DNA of 34,510 nt from Coriobacteriales bacterium (GCA_031256715.1 JAIRQA010000115.1:1-34510), one strand, 5' to 3'; counted from the first letter of the stretch, positions 1 through 8,810 are shown. A program made the numbers and translations. Notes: generated from the sequence alone by a model not told the origin.

Positions 1-1
1 A

Positions 2-994
2 TTTACCACGCCAGACGAGCTATTTGATGCTCTTGGACTTTTAGAGCCCACGCATATCTCTACAGCAGATTATTTTAAGCGCGAAAAAGTAAACGATCGC
101 ATGGCCTATGATGTCGTAGAGGCCATTACTCACAATATGTACAATCAGGGTGCGCAAATGAACGCCTTGGCGTCACTCGTGGGACTGGCTGGCGCCGGCT
201 TGGCGGGCGGCTACCTCTTTGTTATAGATGGCGGTAATTGGACGCTGTACGATAAAATGATTAAGAAGGCTGGTCTTAACTTACATGAAAAGACCAAAGT
301 TGAGAAGATCCTTATCAGCTCGCAAGCGCAAGGCTTTCCTGCCAATGCTGCGTCTGCGCAAGGATCCTCTGCTGAGGCTGCGCAAGCTACATCAACGCAA
401 GACTCCGAAAACCACCCTAGCCAATCTGCCAGCCTTCCATATAGCTTTAAACTGCTGCTGCAAAATGGCGAGACATTTAATGCCGATGCCGTTATCTTAG
501 CCGCGCCCCCAGCCTTAGCAGATCTTTCTGTAGAGCTAGACGGCAAACCCTTTAATCTTGTTGCTCACCCCTATCAAGAAGTGCAAACCACACTAGTGGT
601 TGGCGATCTGCGTCCGGAATATTTTGGTCAGGCTCCCGGCAAGCAAATGCCTAGCACGATCTTTACAGCAGCTAGCGCCCCTGCTCCATTTAAGTCTATT
701 GGCACCACTGGTTGGTCGCCTGAATACAACAATCGCATTTACAAAATTTTTAGTGCCGACCACGTTATGACAGACGAAGAGCTTGACGCCATCTTTACAA
801 AAGTATTAGATAAACATGTGCATGTCTGGCGTGGCGCATACCCAATACTTACACCAAACCTTAAGCACTTGCCATTTGAGCTTAGCCCCGGCTTTTACTT
901 TGCCAACGCGTTAGAAACTGTCGCAGGTTCTATAGAGGTAGAAACAGTTAGTGGTGCAAACGCAGCCAATCTTTGTATAGATTATCTTACTTAA
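2..994 (+). CDS. FAD/NAD(P)-dependent amine-oxidase/prenylcysteine-oxidase-like protein, 5' truncated by the window edge
   Basis: Frame is open from base 2 (FTTPDELFDALGLLEPTHIS...MAYDVVEAITHNMYNQGAQMNALASLVGLAGAGLAGGYLFVIDGGNWTLYDKMIKKAGL); C-terminal FALETVAGSIEVETVSGANAANLCIDYL resembles the C-terminal region of such oxidoreductases. Confidence 0.6.
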   Translation, partial: FTTPDELFDALGLLEPTHISTADYFKREKVNDRMAYDVVEAITHNMYNQGAQMNALASLVGLAGAGLAGGYLFVIDGGNWTLYDKMIKKAGLNLHEKTKVEKILISSQAQGFPANAASAQGSSAEAAQATSTQDSENHPSQSASLPYSFKLLLQNGETFNADAVILAAPPALADLSVELDGKPFNLVAHPYQEVQTTLVVGDLRPEYFGQAPGKQMPSTIFTAASAPAPFKSIGTTGWSPEYNNRIYKIFSADHVMTDEELDAIFTKVLDKHVHVWRGAYPILTPNLKHLPFELSPGFYFANALETVAGSIEVETVSGANAANLCIDYLT

Positions 995-1043
995 TTTATC
1001 AGCTTGCTTGACAGCAACCTGTGTAAAAACTCGCAATAAAGCC

Positions 1044-1134
1044 ATTCTGAACTTTATTCAGAATCTAAAACAAATGTCATTCTGAGTTCGTTTCAGAATC
1101 TTAAGCAAAAGTCATTCTGAAAAGCTTTCAGAAT
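1044..1134. repeat. Three adjacent imperfect palindromes of the cattctga...tcagaatc family
   Basis: ccattctgaactttattcagaatc / tcattctgagttcgtttcagaatc / tcattctgaaaagctttcagaatc; same core as the elements inside csm4 and cas10. Confidence 0.8.
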
Positions 1135-1152
1135 CGTATGTTGCTGTGGCAT

Positions 1153-1218
1153 GAGTTTGTGCGTTAAGCCCGTGCGGGACGTGCTTGTGAGAGCTTGTGC
1201 GTTAAGCCCGTGCGGGAC
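1153..1218. repeat. Short direct repeat (ttgtgcgttaagcccgtgcgggac x2)
   Basis: Two near-identical copies about 41 bp apart, read directly. Confidence 0.8.
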
Positions 1219-1504
1219 AGAAGCAGATGTGTGACAAGTTTGTTCGAGAGCGCATAGCAGTCCATGTCTTTCCACACCACTTGGGTCCTTCTATGCTCAC
1301 AGCACCAAACAACCCAAGATAACGCTCAATCTGGGTGTCCACCAAACGCGGAATGTATCCATCTTTAGTGAGGCTCACTACTTACTCCTTGTTTTGTTAA
1401 TCAGAATTGTCGCAAACTGTTAATTAACAGTTTACACGATTTTTAGTTAACATTATGTGGAGAATTACAAACTGGCTGACAACCTGCTTGCCAGTTCTGG
1501 ATAG

Positions 1505-1747
1505 TCATTGATGCTTGGTGAGTTCATATGTGGGGCGTTTGCCATAAAAATGCTCGGCGCAGTCTTCTATGACCGCCAACTGTTCTTGCGAATATTGCGA
1601 CATGTCTAACTTATAGTATAGATAGTTATAAAGCCATCCTTTGTGTTTATATAACTTGTATAAAAGACGCTTAAGCATTGCACCTTCCAAATTAGGAAGC
1701 ATCCTAACGTCTACCAAAAAGTCATATCGTTGCTCGATGATGTTCAT
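1505..1747 (-). CDS. Small protein of unknown function at the 3' end of the csm operon
   Basis: 80 aa ORF, same strand and immediately downstream of csm5; no recognisable Cas2/Cas6 motif. Confidence 0.5.
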   Translation of the reverse strand: MNIIEQRYDFLVDVRMLPNLEGAMLKRLLYKLYKHKGWLYNYLYYKLDMSQYSQEQLAVIEDCAEHFYGKRPTYELTKHQ

Positions 1748-1794
1748 AATTTATTTTTCCCATTACAACGAATCATTGTGGCTGTACATTACAA

Positions 1795-3195
1795 CTAATC
1801 ATTGTAGCTAATTTCTTCTATCGCGATGGCGCATTTGCCCATTTCGTAGTAGCTGTTGGCGATTTTGCCCATCTTAAGCGTATGAGGAGAAACACCCAAT
1901 TGAAAGTCCTTCCAGTGACGGTGGTCATCTTTGCCTTTTTTCAGTTTTTCTCCGCGCATGTAGGCTTGCATGTATTTGGGAGTGAATCCTGTCATCGTAA
2001 CAATCTCCCACAAGCCGCCATAAATGTTTTTATCAATTTTAGTAGGAAACTGCGAATAAAGAATCTTAGATGTCTCCTCTAGACGCTTTTTGTCGTTCTT
2101 AAAAAGAGCCCCAAGTACAGTCTTGGTAACAAAATCAACACCTCCGCCAATATGACAGATTACTTCCGTCCTAGCACTTATTTCTGCTTCCTGATCTTGA
2201 TGATCTTCACAAAACCGCGAGCCAGCCATAGGTCTCTTGCGACATTGGTGACCGACTAAAGGACCGCTTTTCGCGATGCCAGCACATTTGTTGGCAGCAA
2301 TATCTTCTGCTGCACCTTTTTCTTCTGCCGCCACAGAATCAAAATGACTGGAAAAACACTTATCGTATGTATCCTGGAACTCTTGCAAGGCAGCAACTAG
2401 ATAATCAATATCAAAGCCCAGTCGTTCGTCAATGCTTAGTATAAACTCAATCTTGGTTCCCGGTCTTAGGCACTCGCGATAGATATTTAGTTCATTACCT
2501 TTCCGATCTGTCAGATCGCCCATATCATGCTTGTGTTTCCCATCGTCTGTTTTGGCAAACTTATCGTATTTCTTAACAAACACAAGTTCACTTACATGCA
2601 ATGGTTTTGAGTCTGCTACAAAAAGATACTTTAAGACATCGTTTACAATTTTTTTATCAGATGGGTCAGGTCTCTCTGTCCAAAATGCCACCTTTTCCAA
2701 TTCCTTGCAAGCATTCTTTTGCTCTCGTCTGTTTACAACCATTTCGCTGTTGTAATGTTTGATAAATTTGTTGTTTTCATCGCTGATTGTTTTTGCCAGC
2801 AGTGCGGTACGCAGCATGCCTTTAAGGCTTGAGCCTGGCACATATGGGCATCCGTATGCGTCTTTGATGTGTTCACTGACCTCAAAATATTGATACGTTC
2901 CGCGCCTTGCACGTGCCAAGCTGGCATCAAGCTGGTAGGCGCTTGCTTTTGCTGCTAGATTATTAAGCTGATGTTTGTCCAGAAATTCCTGGAGCCCAGT
3001 CGCCGAATCGTTTTGTAGAAACTCACAGTACTCGCCGATTTGTTCATCATTCAACTGTGCCGTAAAGACAGCCGGATTAAGCACGGATATCTTATCGCCA
3101 CTCTTAAAATAGTCCTTCTTGCCAATCGTGTTGCCATTACCTATATGCACCGGTCCAAGCGTAGTTAGCGTTAGTTTGTAGGTTTTGGTAACCAT
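1795..3195 (-). CDS. csm5: Type III-A Csm5 (RAMP), with embedded Cys/His motif
   Basis: Start likely MVTKTYKLTLTTLGPVHIGNG (TAATG overlap with csm4); RAMP-type GSSLKGMLRTALL and C-terminal GFTPKYMQAYMRGEKLKKGK; position after csm4. Confidence 0.85.
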   Translation of the reverse strand: MVTKTYKLTLTTLGPVHIGNGNTIGKKDYFKSGDKISVLNPAVFTAQLNDEQIGEYCEFLQNDSATGLQEFLDKHQLNNLAAKASAYQLDASLARARRGTYQYFEVSEHIKDAYGCPYVPGSSLKGMLRTALLAKTISDENNKFIKHYNSEMVVNRREQKNACKELEKVAFWTERPDPSDKKIVNDVLKYLFVADSKPLHVSELVFVKKYDKFAKTDDGKHKHDMGDLTDRKGNELNIYRECLRPGTKIEFILSIDERLGFDIDYLVAALQEFQDTYDKCFSSHFDSVAAEEKGAAEDIAANKCAGIAKSGPLVGHQCRKRPMAGSRFCEDHQDQEAEISARTEVICHIGGGVDFVTKTVLGALFKNDKKRLEETSKILYSQFPTKIDKNIYGGLWEIVTMTGFTPKYMQAYMRGEKLKKGKDDHRHWKDFQLGVSPHTLKMGKIANSYYEMGKCAIAIEEISYND

Positions 3196-4553
3196 TAGCC
3201 CTGCACCTCCAACCACATGGCTTTAGCGTAGCGATAGACAGGGTGGCCGGGAGGGTTTCCACCTACGGTCATGCTTACGTCAAAGACATCACCGCTAAAA
3301 GTCTGACAAAAAACCGAGCCAGCGGCAAAGGTGTACAAGTCGCGCTTCTTTTGTTGCGTTAGCGCGTAAGTGTCAGACTGTACAAAGCCCGATCTTCTTA
3401 ACAACTGATACGACGCACCTTGTAATAGTTCTTCTGTTAGCTCCTTATTTGTGGGCGCGGCCGAAGAAAGCAAGATTTTTACGCTGCCGCCCATATCTTT
3501 TGTGCCATTCATGTCTTTTTTGTCTTTTATGTTGAGAAGTTCGCTGATTTCCGCACTTGATACTATCTCGTATTCAAAGCGTCCATAGCCGCTGCTGCGC
3601 TTGCCACCAAGACCTGAATACTGCAGCGGCTCCAATATTGACTGCAAGTCAAATGGGTTTTGCGCAGAAGTCTGCACGATAAAATACAGCCCCGCATTGT
3701 CTTCATAAGTGAAACCACCTACGTGGTAAGGTTTGGCGTCAGACTGCGACGAGGCTCCCTGAACGTCATCCTCGCCGTTTACGTAGGTTAGATTCACTTT
3801 GGTTGTTAGGCTGGGCGTGCCAAGCTTAAAGTTTTCGTTTTCTTGGAATGGATCTATATTGCTAGTAAGATAGCTAGATAGCATGCTAGCAGGAATGTAT
3901 TTTAACTTCTTCATGGCCTTCTTAATTTGCGACTGTGCTTGCTCGCTGTTGTTTGAGTTTGTGCTTGCGCTTCCGTCTGCATTTTCGTTTGTACTTGCGT
4001 TTGCGATTTGCATGGCTGGCGCATCTTCTTGGTTTCGTGCGCTTTTCTCGACTGCTATATATGGTTTAGGCAGATAATATGTGACGTCTGACTTGTCATT
4101 GTGGGCTGCTTTGTCATTGCGGGCTTGACCCGCAATCTCCAAGCTCGCAGCTTTGTCATTGCGGGCTTGACCCGCAATCTCCAAGCTCGCAGCTTGAGAT
4201 TCTGAATCAAGTTCAGAATGACGTTCTGCAGCTTGAGATTCTGAATCAAGTTCAGAATGACGTTCTGCAGCTTGAGATTCTGAATCAAGTTCAGAATGAC
4301 GTTCAAGCCCGCAATGACGCAACTGGGGGTTATTGCCATGACTGATATCTATCCACGGAAAGGCATCGCTTATTAGCAATTCACCTGCCTTTGCGCAAGC
4401 GAGCAGCTCCTCTGAGCGCCCCTGTGCGAGCGCCTCGATAAACAATGCGCTAAACAGCGTATCGGCGGCGCAGGTGGGTGCGCCACTAGTTAGCCTACCC
4501 TCGCCAAAATGCACGGGGCTTGTAAACTTCAGTTTAACGATTTGCGTGTTCAT
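3195..4553 (-). CDS. csm4: Type III-A Csm4 (Cas5-like RAMP), with in-frame repeat insertion
   Basis: MNTQIVKLKFTSPVHFGEGRLTSGAPTCAADTLFSALFIEAL; GLGGKRSSGYGRFEYEI glycine-rich RAMP motif; located between csm3 and csm5. Confidence 0.88.
   Translation of the reverse strand: MNTQIVKLKFTSPVHFGEGRLTSGAPTCAADTLFSALFIEALAQGRSEELLACAKAGELLISDAFPWIDISHGNNPQLRHCGLERHSELDSESQAAERHSELDSESQAAERHSELDSESQAASLEIAGQARNDKAASLEIAGQARNDKAAHNDKSDVTYYLPKPYIAVEKSARNQEDAPAMQIANASTNENADGSASTNSNNSEQAQSQIKKAMKKLKYIPASMLSSYLTSNIDPFQENENFKLGTPSLTTKVNLTYVNGEDDVQGASSQSDAKPYHVGGFTYEDNAGLYFIVQTSAQNPFDLQSILEPLQYSGLGGKRSSGYGRFEYEIVSSAEISELLNIKDKKDMNGTKDMGGSVKILLSSAAPTNKELTEELLQGASYQLLRRSGFVQSDTYALTQQKKRDLYTFAAGSVFCQTFSGDVFDVSMTVGGNPPGHPVYRYAKAMWLEVQG
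4111..4304. repeat. In-frame palindromic repeat cluster inside csm4: 42-bp unit x2, then 39-bp unit x3
   Basis: ttgtcattgcgggcttgacccgcaatctccaagctcgcagct (4111, 4153) and cttgagattctgaatcaagttcagaatgacgttctgcag (4193, 4232, 4271); encode SLEIAGQARNDKAA and RHSELDSESQAAE. Confidence 0.95.
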
Positions 4554-4556
4554 GGG

Positions 4557-5222
4557 TTACTTAAGTTCCGGGATAGCTGAGTCTTCTGACAGAGCACCGG
4601 TGACGACCTCGGCTTTAAGGTCTTTAATCTCTACGCGTCCATTACCGCGTGTGCCGCCGCCGCCCAGATAATCATTGCGTAGGAGGTTAATGGCGGTTTG
4701 CAGGTTAGCAAAATCCTCGGCAATCTGCTCTGGCTTCTCAACATTATAGATAATCTCTAAATCAAACTTTGCGCCACGAATCACACGCTCTATTTGGCGC
4801 GGGTTGGCTTCGGCAGTTAGGCGGTCGATTGTGTTTTCAAACTTGGTTTCAAAGACCTGCGGCAGTTCGTCTTTGTTTATCAAGAAGGCGTCTTTAAACA
4901 TCAAGCGGCTCTTTTGGATGCCTGTACCTGCCGCGTCGGAGTTCTTCTCGCTAGAACCAAAGAGGCGGGTTATTTCTTCGCAATCGTTTTTAAAACCCGC
5001 CGTGCCACTTTCTGGTATCGTGCCTTTCTCCCGCGCCAATAAGGTGCGCAATTTGCCTTTGATGGAGCTACCGGGAATGATGGGGCCTCGACTTTTTGGG
5101 TCGCGCACCACCGCTGAATCTATGGCGCCAATGGCAGAAAATGAGCTATCGCCACCAATATGCAAGCCGGTTAAGACTTCTATAGTACCTGTGATTTTTA
5201 TCTTTGTTGATGTTAGTGTCAT
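4557..5222 (-). CDS. csm3: Type III-A Csm3 (Cas7-like backbone)
   Basis: MTLTSTKIKITGTIEVLTGLHIGGDSSFSAIGAIDSAVVRDPKSRGPIIPGSSIKGKLRTLLA; GGGGTRGNGRVEI; highly characteristic of Csm3. Confidence 0.95.
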   Translation of the reverse strand: MTLTSTKIKITGTIEVLTGLHIGGDSSFSAIGAIDSAVVRDPKSRGPIIPGSSIKGKLRTLLAREKGTIPESGTAGFKNDCEEITRLFGSSEKNSDAAGTGIQKSRLMFKDAFLINKDELPQVFETKFENTIDRLTAEANPRQIERVIRGAKFDLEIIYNVEKPEQIAEDFANLQTAINLLRNDYLGGGGTRGNGRVEIKDLKAEVVTGALSEDSAIPELK

Positions 5223-5223
5223 T

Positions 5224-5628
5224 TTAATTATCCTTCCCATCATAAAACTTAAAGTAAGCAACCAGACTTTCGGCGTAGCGACAGTAAAGTAAAAAATGTT
5301 CGTAGGTTTTTACATAATTCAAGGCAGCCATTAAGAGCGTATCAGTTAGAAATTCTTTTACAGCTTGCTCCCTACCTGCCTCGTAAGCCATTTTAACCTT
5401 CAGATACTGGATGTCAGGCTTGTGTTTCTCAAAATCATCTTTGTTGTCTATAGCAGTATAAAGATTCATTATCATACTGTATATGCTACGCAGTTTTGTG
5501 GTAGTAAGCTTTGGGAAGCGCAATACGATTTTATTGTCCTCGTTCTTTTTTATAACGCGGACTCTAGCAAATTCTGCAAACGTTTCATCGTTAAGAACAT
5601 CATCCTTAAATTTTAGAAGAGCCGTCAT
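5224..5628 (-). CDS. csm2: Type III-A Csm2 (small subunit)
   Basis: MTALLKFKDDVLNDETFAEFARVRVIKKN...LRSIYSMIMNL...VKMAYEAGRE; position between cas10 and csm3. Confidence 0.88.
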   Translation of the reverse strand: MTALLKFKDDVLNDETFAEFARVRVIKKNEDNKIVLRFPKLTTTKLRSIYSMIMNLYTAIDNKDDFEKHKPDIQYLKVKMAYEAGREQAVKEFLTDTLLMAALNYVKTYEHFLLYCRYAESLVAYFKFYDGKDN

Positions 5629-5633
5629 TTTCT

Positions 5634-8600
5634 CTACCCTTTCTCTCTGATACTGTAAACATACCACTCTAATGCGGCAACCAAATACTCGCGCTCCCGA
5701 TCATCTGTTGCCCATTTATAAAACTTTTCGCTTGTCTGTCTGCCGTCTTTAACGTCCTGAAAGCTGCGCGCCAGCAGATATGCCAAGCGTGGGATAGAAA
5801 TTGTATCTTGCTTGGCACTGCGCAGCAGGCTAATTAATTTGTAGATAAACGCTCGGCCCTTCTCATTGCTATCAAACACCGCTTTAATGTCGCCCAGTTT
5901 GCCATATACACTGTTGATAAACTCGTCCCAGCTAAACACCGCGTTGATTGTCCAAAGAGCTATAGCGTTTTTTGTTGGCAGTTTTGGGGGCTTTGCCAGC
6001 TTGCTTGACGCGTTTAAAGCGCCTGCATTATCTGTCACATTTTCCTTACACAATGGATAATTCTTAGCGGCATCCTCTAGTCTACCAACTTCTTCTGCCA
6101 TACGAGCAATTGGATAACTCGCATCGTACATGCCAATACCGGCGCTAATGGTTAGTGCGTTATTGCCGGTAACCTCATCTAGCGCCTTACGAATATCCAT
6201 CGCCGCGTGAAGCACATCGCTCCAGTTGCCAATAATGAATAGGTCATCGCCACCAGAATAGATTATCTGCGCCTTGTAATACTCGCCACTTACTTTTTGC
6301 TGTGTGATAGCGTCATTGCGGGCTTGAACGTCATTCTGAGCTTGACTCAGAATCTCAAGTTGCGAGTCAGGAGATTGCGGGTCAAGCCCGCAATGACGCA
6401 ACTGATGCTTATTGTCCTGACCGCTGTCTTGCTTAAGCCCTCCCTGTGGCACAAAACCAAGAGGGCGATTTGCCAGTATATTATTAAGCTCGTATTTAAA
6501 GAAAAGGCTGAGTTGTCGGCTGAGCGTCGCGGTACGACTGATTGAGACTTTGCTATCGGGCAAACCGCTGGTAAAAATTGTGCCAAGGTTATCTACATCT
6601 GCGCGCAAAACTGCCAGACGGTTTATGCCCAAAGGCTGCTTAGTGGCTGCGTCTTTTGCGTCTTCTGCGTTATCTGCGTTTTTTTGCGTCAACGTAACGC
6701 CAGATTTTGCATAGGCGCTGATGCCTGCGTATTCTTTTGATGTTGCATCCCAGGTGCTGGCCGTGTAGTCACCCATCCAGAGATGTGTTGCCAGGTTTAA
6801 GCCGGTATCCCAGCGATTTTTGGTGTATACGCGGTAGGATAAAGAGCTGCTGTCGCCTTTGTCATTGCGGGCTTGACCCGCAATCTCCACGCCTGCAGCT
6901 TGAGACTCTGAGTCAAGTTCAGAATGACGTTCTGGATTGTCATTGCGGGCTGCTTTGTCATTGCGGGCTTGACCCGCAATCTCCATGCTCGCTAGGTTGT
7001 CATTGCGGGCTTGACCCGCAATCTCCACGCCTGCATCTTGAGATTCTGAATCAAGTTCAGAATGACGTTTTGCAGCGTTAGCGTCGACACCAAACTTCTC
7101 TATATAATCTTTTACAGAGTAGGTGCTAAGCCACTTGTCAAACGGCAGCTCAAGCTTAGCATCTTGTGCGCCGCTCTTCTCTCCGCTTAACGCATCCTTA
7201 CCAGAAACCACAAAAACATCGTTTCTCACAAGCGCAGAAGAAACTACAGCCAAAGACTCACACTGGCGACAGATGCCGCTTTCGCTCATGTGCAAGTCGC
7301 TGCGATGGCACTCCTTGCACTCGCGGCTATGGTCGCCCGTAGCTTCAGAAAAATTGAGCTGCCTTAGCTCTTCAGCCGTGTAGCGGTTACTCTTCTTTGC
7401 AGAAAGCCGCTCACTCAACTGTCTAAAAAGACCGCGGTGGCGCTTGCTATCTGCTCCATTGTTGCAAAGATTGTCGTTGGCAAGATCCTCGGCGCTACAA
7501 GGCACCCAAGCACAGGCTACATAAAGATCGGTACGAAACTGCTTCAGCATGCAGGTCTTAAGCTCCTGCTCGTACTTCTCAACAGCTTCTTTAACAGCTT
7601 CAGTGTTGGGCAGCAGCATATAGGCATGCCCACCGCCTGTATACAACAAATTACAACGGCTAAGTTTAAGGCGAGACAAAAGCTCGTCGGCAATGTGCTC
7701 CAGCATCATCTCTAGGTAAAACGACCTTGCCCGCAGCTGCTTTAACGCGCCCTCGCCGCTAATGTTGTAAATGAAACTTTGAATGCCACTAATGTCACAA
7801 GACCAGAGCAGAAAAATCTCTTCGTTGTAGTATTTGCTTGACTCTGTTTTGCTAAATAGCGCCTGTTTGTAGTTGGTAATCTGCTGTTCTGTGAGCCAAA
7901 GGTAAAGGCAAGCGGCAATGCCGGCCGTTGTTTTGCTATGGTCAAACAGCGACACGTCTATTAGCTGCTCGGTGTTGGTAGACGACGGAATCTTGTCGCA
8001 GGTTGCCTCTAGCAAATTGAGCAAAGAACCAATGCCTTTTTGGCTAACGCTGATGCTTTGCAGACCTTCTTTTACGCGTTGGCGTAGCGCGTTGTAGTCT
8101 TCGTGAGCTAGCGTTTTGCTAAGCGTTTTGTCTAGCGCTTTGTCTAGCGTTTTGCTAAGCGCTTTGTCGTTGTCGTTAGCTAGCGTGCTATCGTAATCGT
8201 TAGCTAGCGTGCTATTGTCATCGTTAGCTCGCGTGCTATTGTCATCGCGACATTTTAGAATGTTAAAGATTTTTTGCAGGTTGGCTGCGCGGTCCCATTT
8301 TTGTGTAGATGTCGAGAAGTGCGTTGCATCCGTTGCTGACGCCTGCGTCGAGCCGTCTACACCTTCACCAGCACCTTCGCCGTCACCAGCGTCGCCGCAG
8401 GCACCAGCGCCGTCACCAGCGTCGCCGCAGGCACCTGCTCCCTCACCAGCACCTGCGTCATCTTCCCGTACCTTAGCGCCAACCTCGTCGTCGTCGCCCT
8501 CTTCATCATCCAAATCCCTGCGATCCATACCGGCAGAAATGTTGTCGGCAAAATAGGTTATCCATGCTAGTGAATCATCGGCAGTACTTGAGCCGTCAAG

Positions 8601-8810
8601 TGCTTTAGCGTGGTGATAGTGTATTTGCTCGACGATATCATCGTTGTAAGCAGTTTCTAGCTCAGGTCTACTGGCATCAAGTCGCATCTCCTTAATGAAA
8701 TCCGCTCCCAGCTTAGAGTGCATAGCGCGACCTGAACTGCCACGATAAACAACTTTGCCAATATCGTGCAATAAGGCCCCATATGTTAAATTTACCAGCT
8801 TCCTGTTCAT
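5634..8810 (-). CDS. cas10: Cas10/Csm1 with HD and GGDD motifs, expanded by low-complexity and palindromic-repeat insertions
   Basis: N-terminal LTYGALLHDIGKVVYR (HD), ECKECHRSDLHMSESGICRQC zinc-binding region, YSGGDDLFIIG (GGDD cyclase motif). Confidence 0.95.
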   Translation of the reverse strand: MNRKLVNLTYGALLHDIGKVVYRGSSGRAMHSKLGADFIKEMRLDASRPELETAYNDDIVEQIHYHHAKALDGSSTADDSLAWITYFADNISAGMDRRDLDDEEGDDDEVGAKVREDDAGAGEGAGACGDAGDGAGACGDAGDGEGAGEGVDGSTQASATDATHFSTSTQKWDRAANLQKIFNILKCRDDNSTRANDDNSTLANDYDSTLANDNDKALSKTLDKALDKTLSKTLAHEDYNALRQRVKEGLQSISVSQKGIGSLLNLLEATCDKIPSSTNTEQLIDVSLFDHSKTTAGIAACLYLWLTEQQITNYKQALFSKTESSKYYNEEIFLLWSCDISGIQSFIYNISGEGALKQLRARSFYLEMMLEHIADELLSRLKLSRCNLLYTGGGHAYMLLPNTEAVKEAVEKYEQELKTCMLKQFRTDLYVACAWVPCSAEDLANDNLCNNGADSKRHRGLFRQLSERLSAKKSNRYTAEELRQLNFSEATGDHSRECKECHRSDLHMSESGICRQCESLAVVSSALVRNDVFVVSGKDALSGEKSGAQDAKLELPFDKWLSTYSVKDYIEKFGVDANAAKRHSELDSESQDAGVEIAGQARNDNLASMEIAGQARNDKAARNDNPERHSELDSESQAAGVEIAGQARNDKGDSSSLSYRVYTKNRWDTGLNLATHLWMGDYTASTWDATSKEYAGISAYAKSGVTLTQKNADNAEDAKDAATKQPLGINRLAVLRADVDNLGTIFTSGLPDSKVSISRTATLSRQLSLFFKYELNNILANRPLGFVPQGGLKQDSGQDNKHQLRHCGLDPQSPDSQLEILSQAQNDVQARNDAITQQKVSGEYYKAQIIYSGGDDLFIIGNWSDVLHAAMDIRKALDEVTGNNALTISAGIGMYDASYPIARMAEEVGRLEDAAKNYPLCKENVTDNAGALNASSKLAKPPKLPTKNAIALWTINAVFSWDEFINSVYGKLGDIKAVFDSNEKGRAFIYKLISLLRSAKQDTISIPRLAYLLARSFQDVKDGRQTSEKFYKWATDDREREYLVAALEWYVYSIREKG
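6311..6402. repeat. Palindromic repeat insertion in cas10, just N-terminal of the GGDD motif
   Basis: gtcattgcgggcttgaacgtcattctgagcttgactcagaatctcaag...gagattgcgggtcaagcccgcaatgacg; encodes LRHCGLDPQSPDSQLEILSQAQNDVQARNDA. Confidence 0.9.
6857..7077. repeat. Palindromic repeat cluster inserted in cas10 (multiple copies of both cores)
   Basis: Three cattgcgggcttgacccgcaatctcc copies plus one partial, and two ttgaga(c/t)tctga(g/a)tcaagttcagaatgacg copies, all in the open frame. Confidence 0.93.
8100..8256. repeat. In-frame tandem repeats within cas10 (DNDKALSKTLDKALDKTLSKTLA / DDNSTLAND)
   Basis: Repeated tagcg(t/c)tttg(t/c)(c/t)... and gttagctagcgtgctat(c/t)gt... units. Confidence 0.85.
8360..8460. 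repeat. In-frame GC-rich tandem repeats within cas10 (GEGAGACGDAGDGAGACGDAGDGEGAG)
   Basis: ccgtcaccagcgtcgccgcaggcaccagcg repeated. Confidence 0.85.

Noticed and set aside
1505-1747. 80-aa ORF as Cas2 or Cas6
   Set aside because: No Cas2 ferredoxin-like start (e.g. hhhhYDI) nor a Cas6 glycine-rich loop; left as hypothetical.
4111-4304. Regular repeats next to csm genes, resembling a CRISPR array
   Set aside because: Units are contiguous tandem palindromes of 39/42 bp without unique spacers, inside an open csm4 frame; the same cores occur singly elsewhere.
6737-7081. ORF with HCGLDPQSP repeats on the plus strand
   Set aside because: Reverse reading of the palindromic repeats within cas10.
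8209-8556. Plus-strand Pro/Ala/Ser-rich ORF
   Set aside because: Antisense shadow of the repeat-rich part of cas10.
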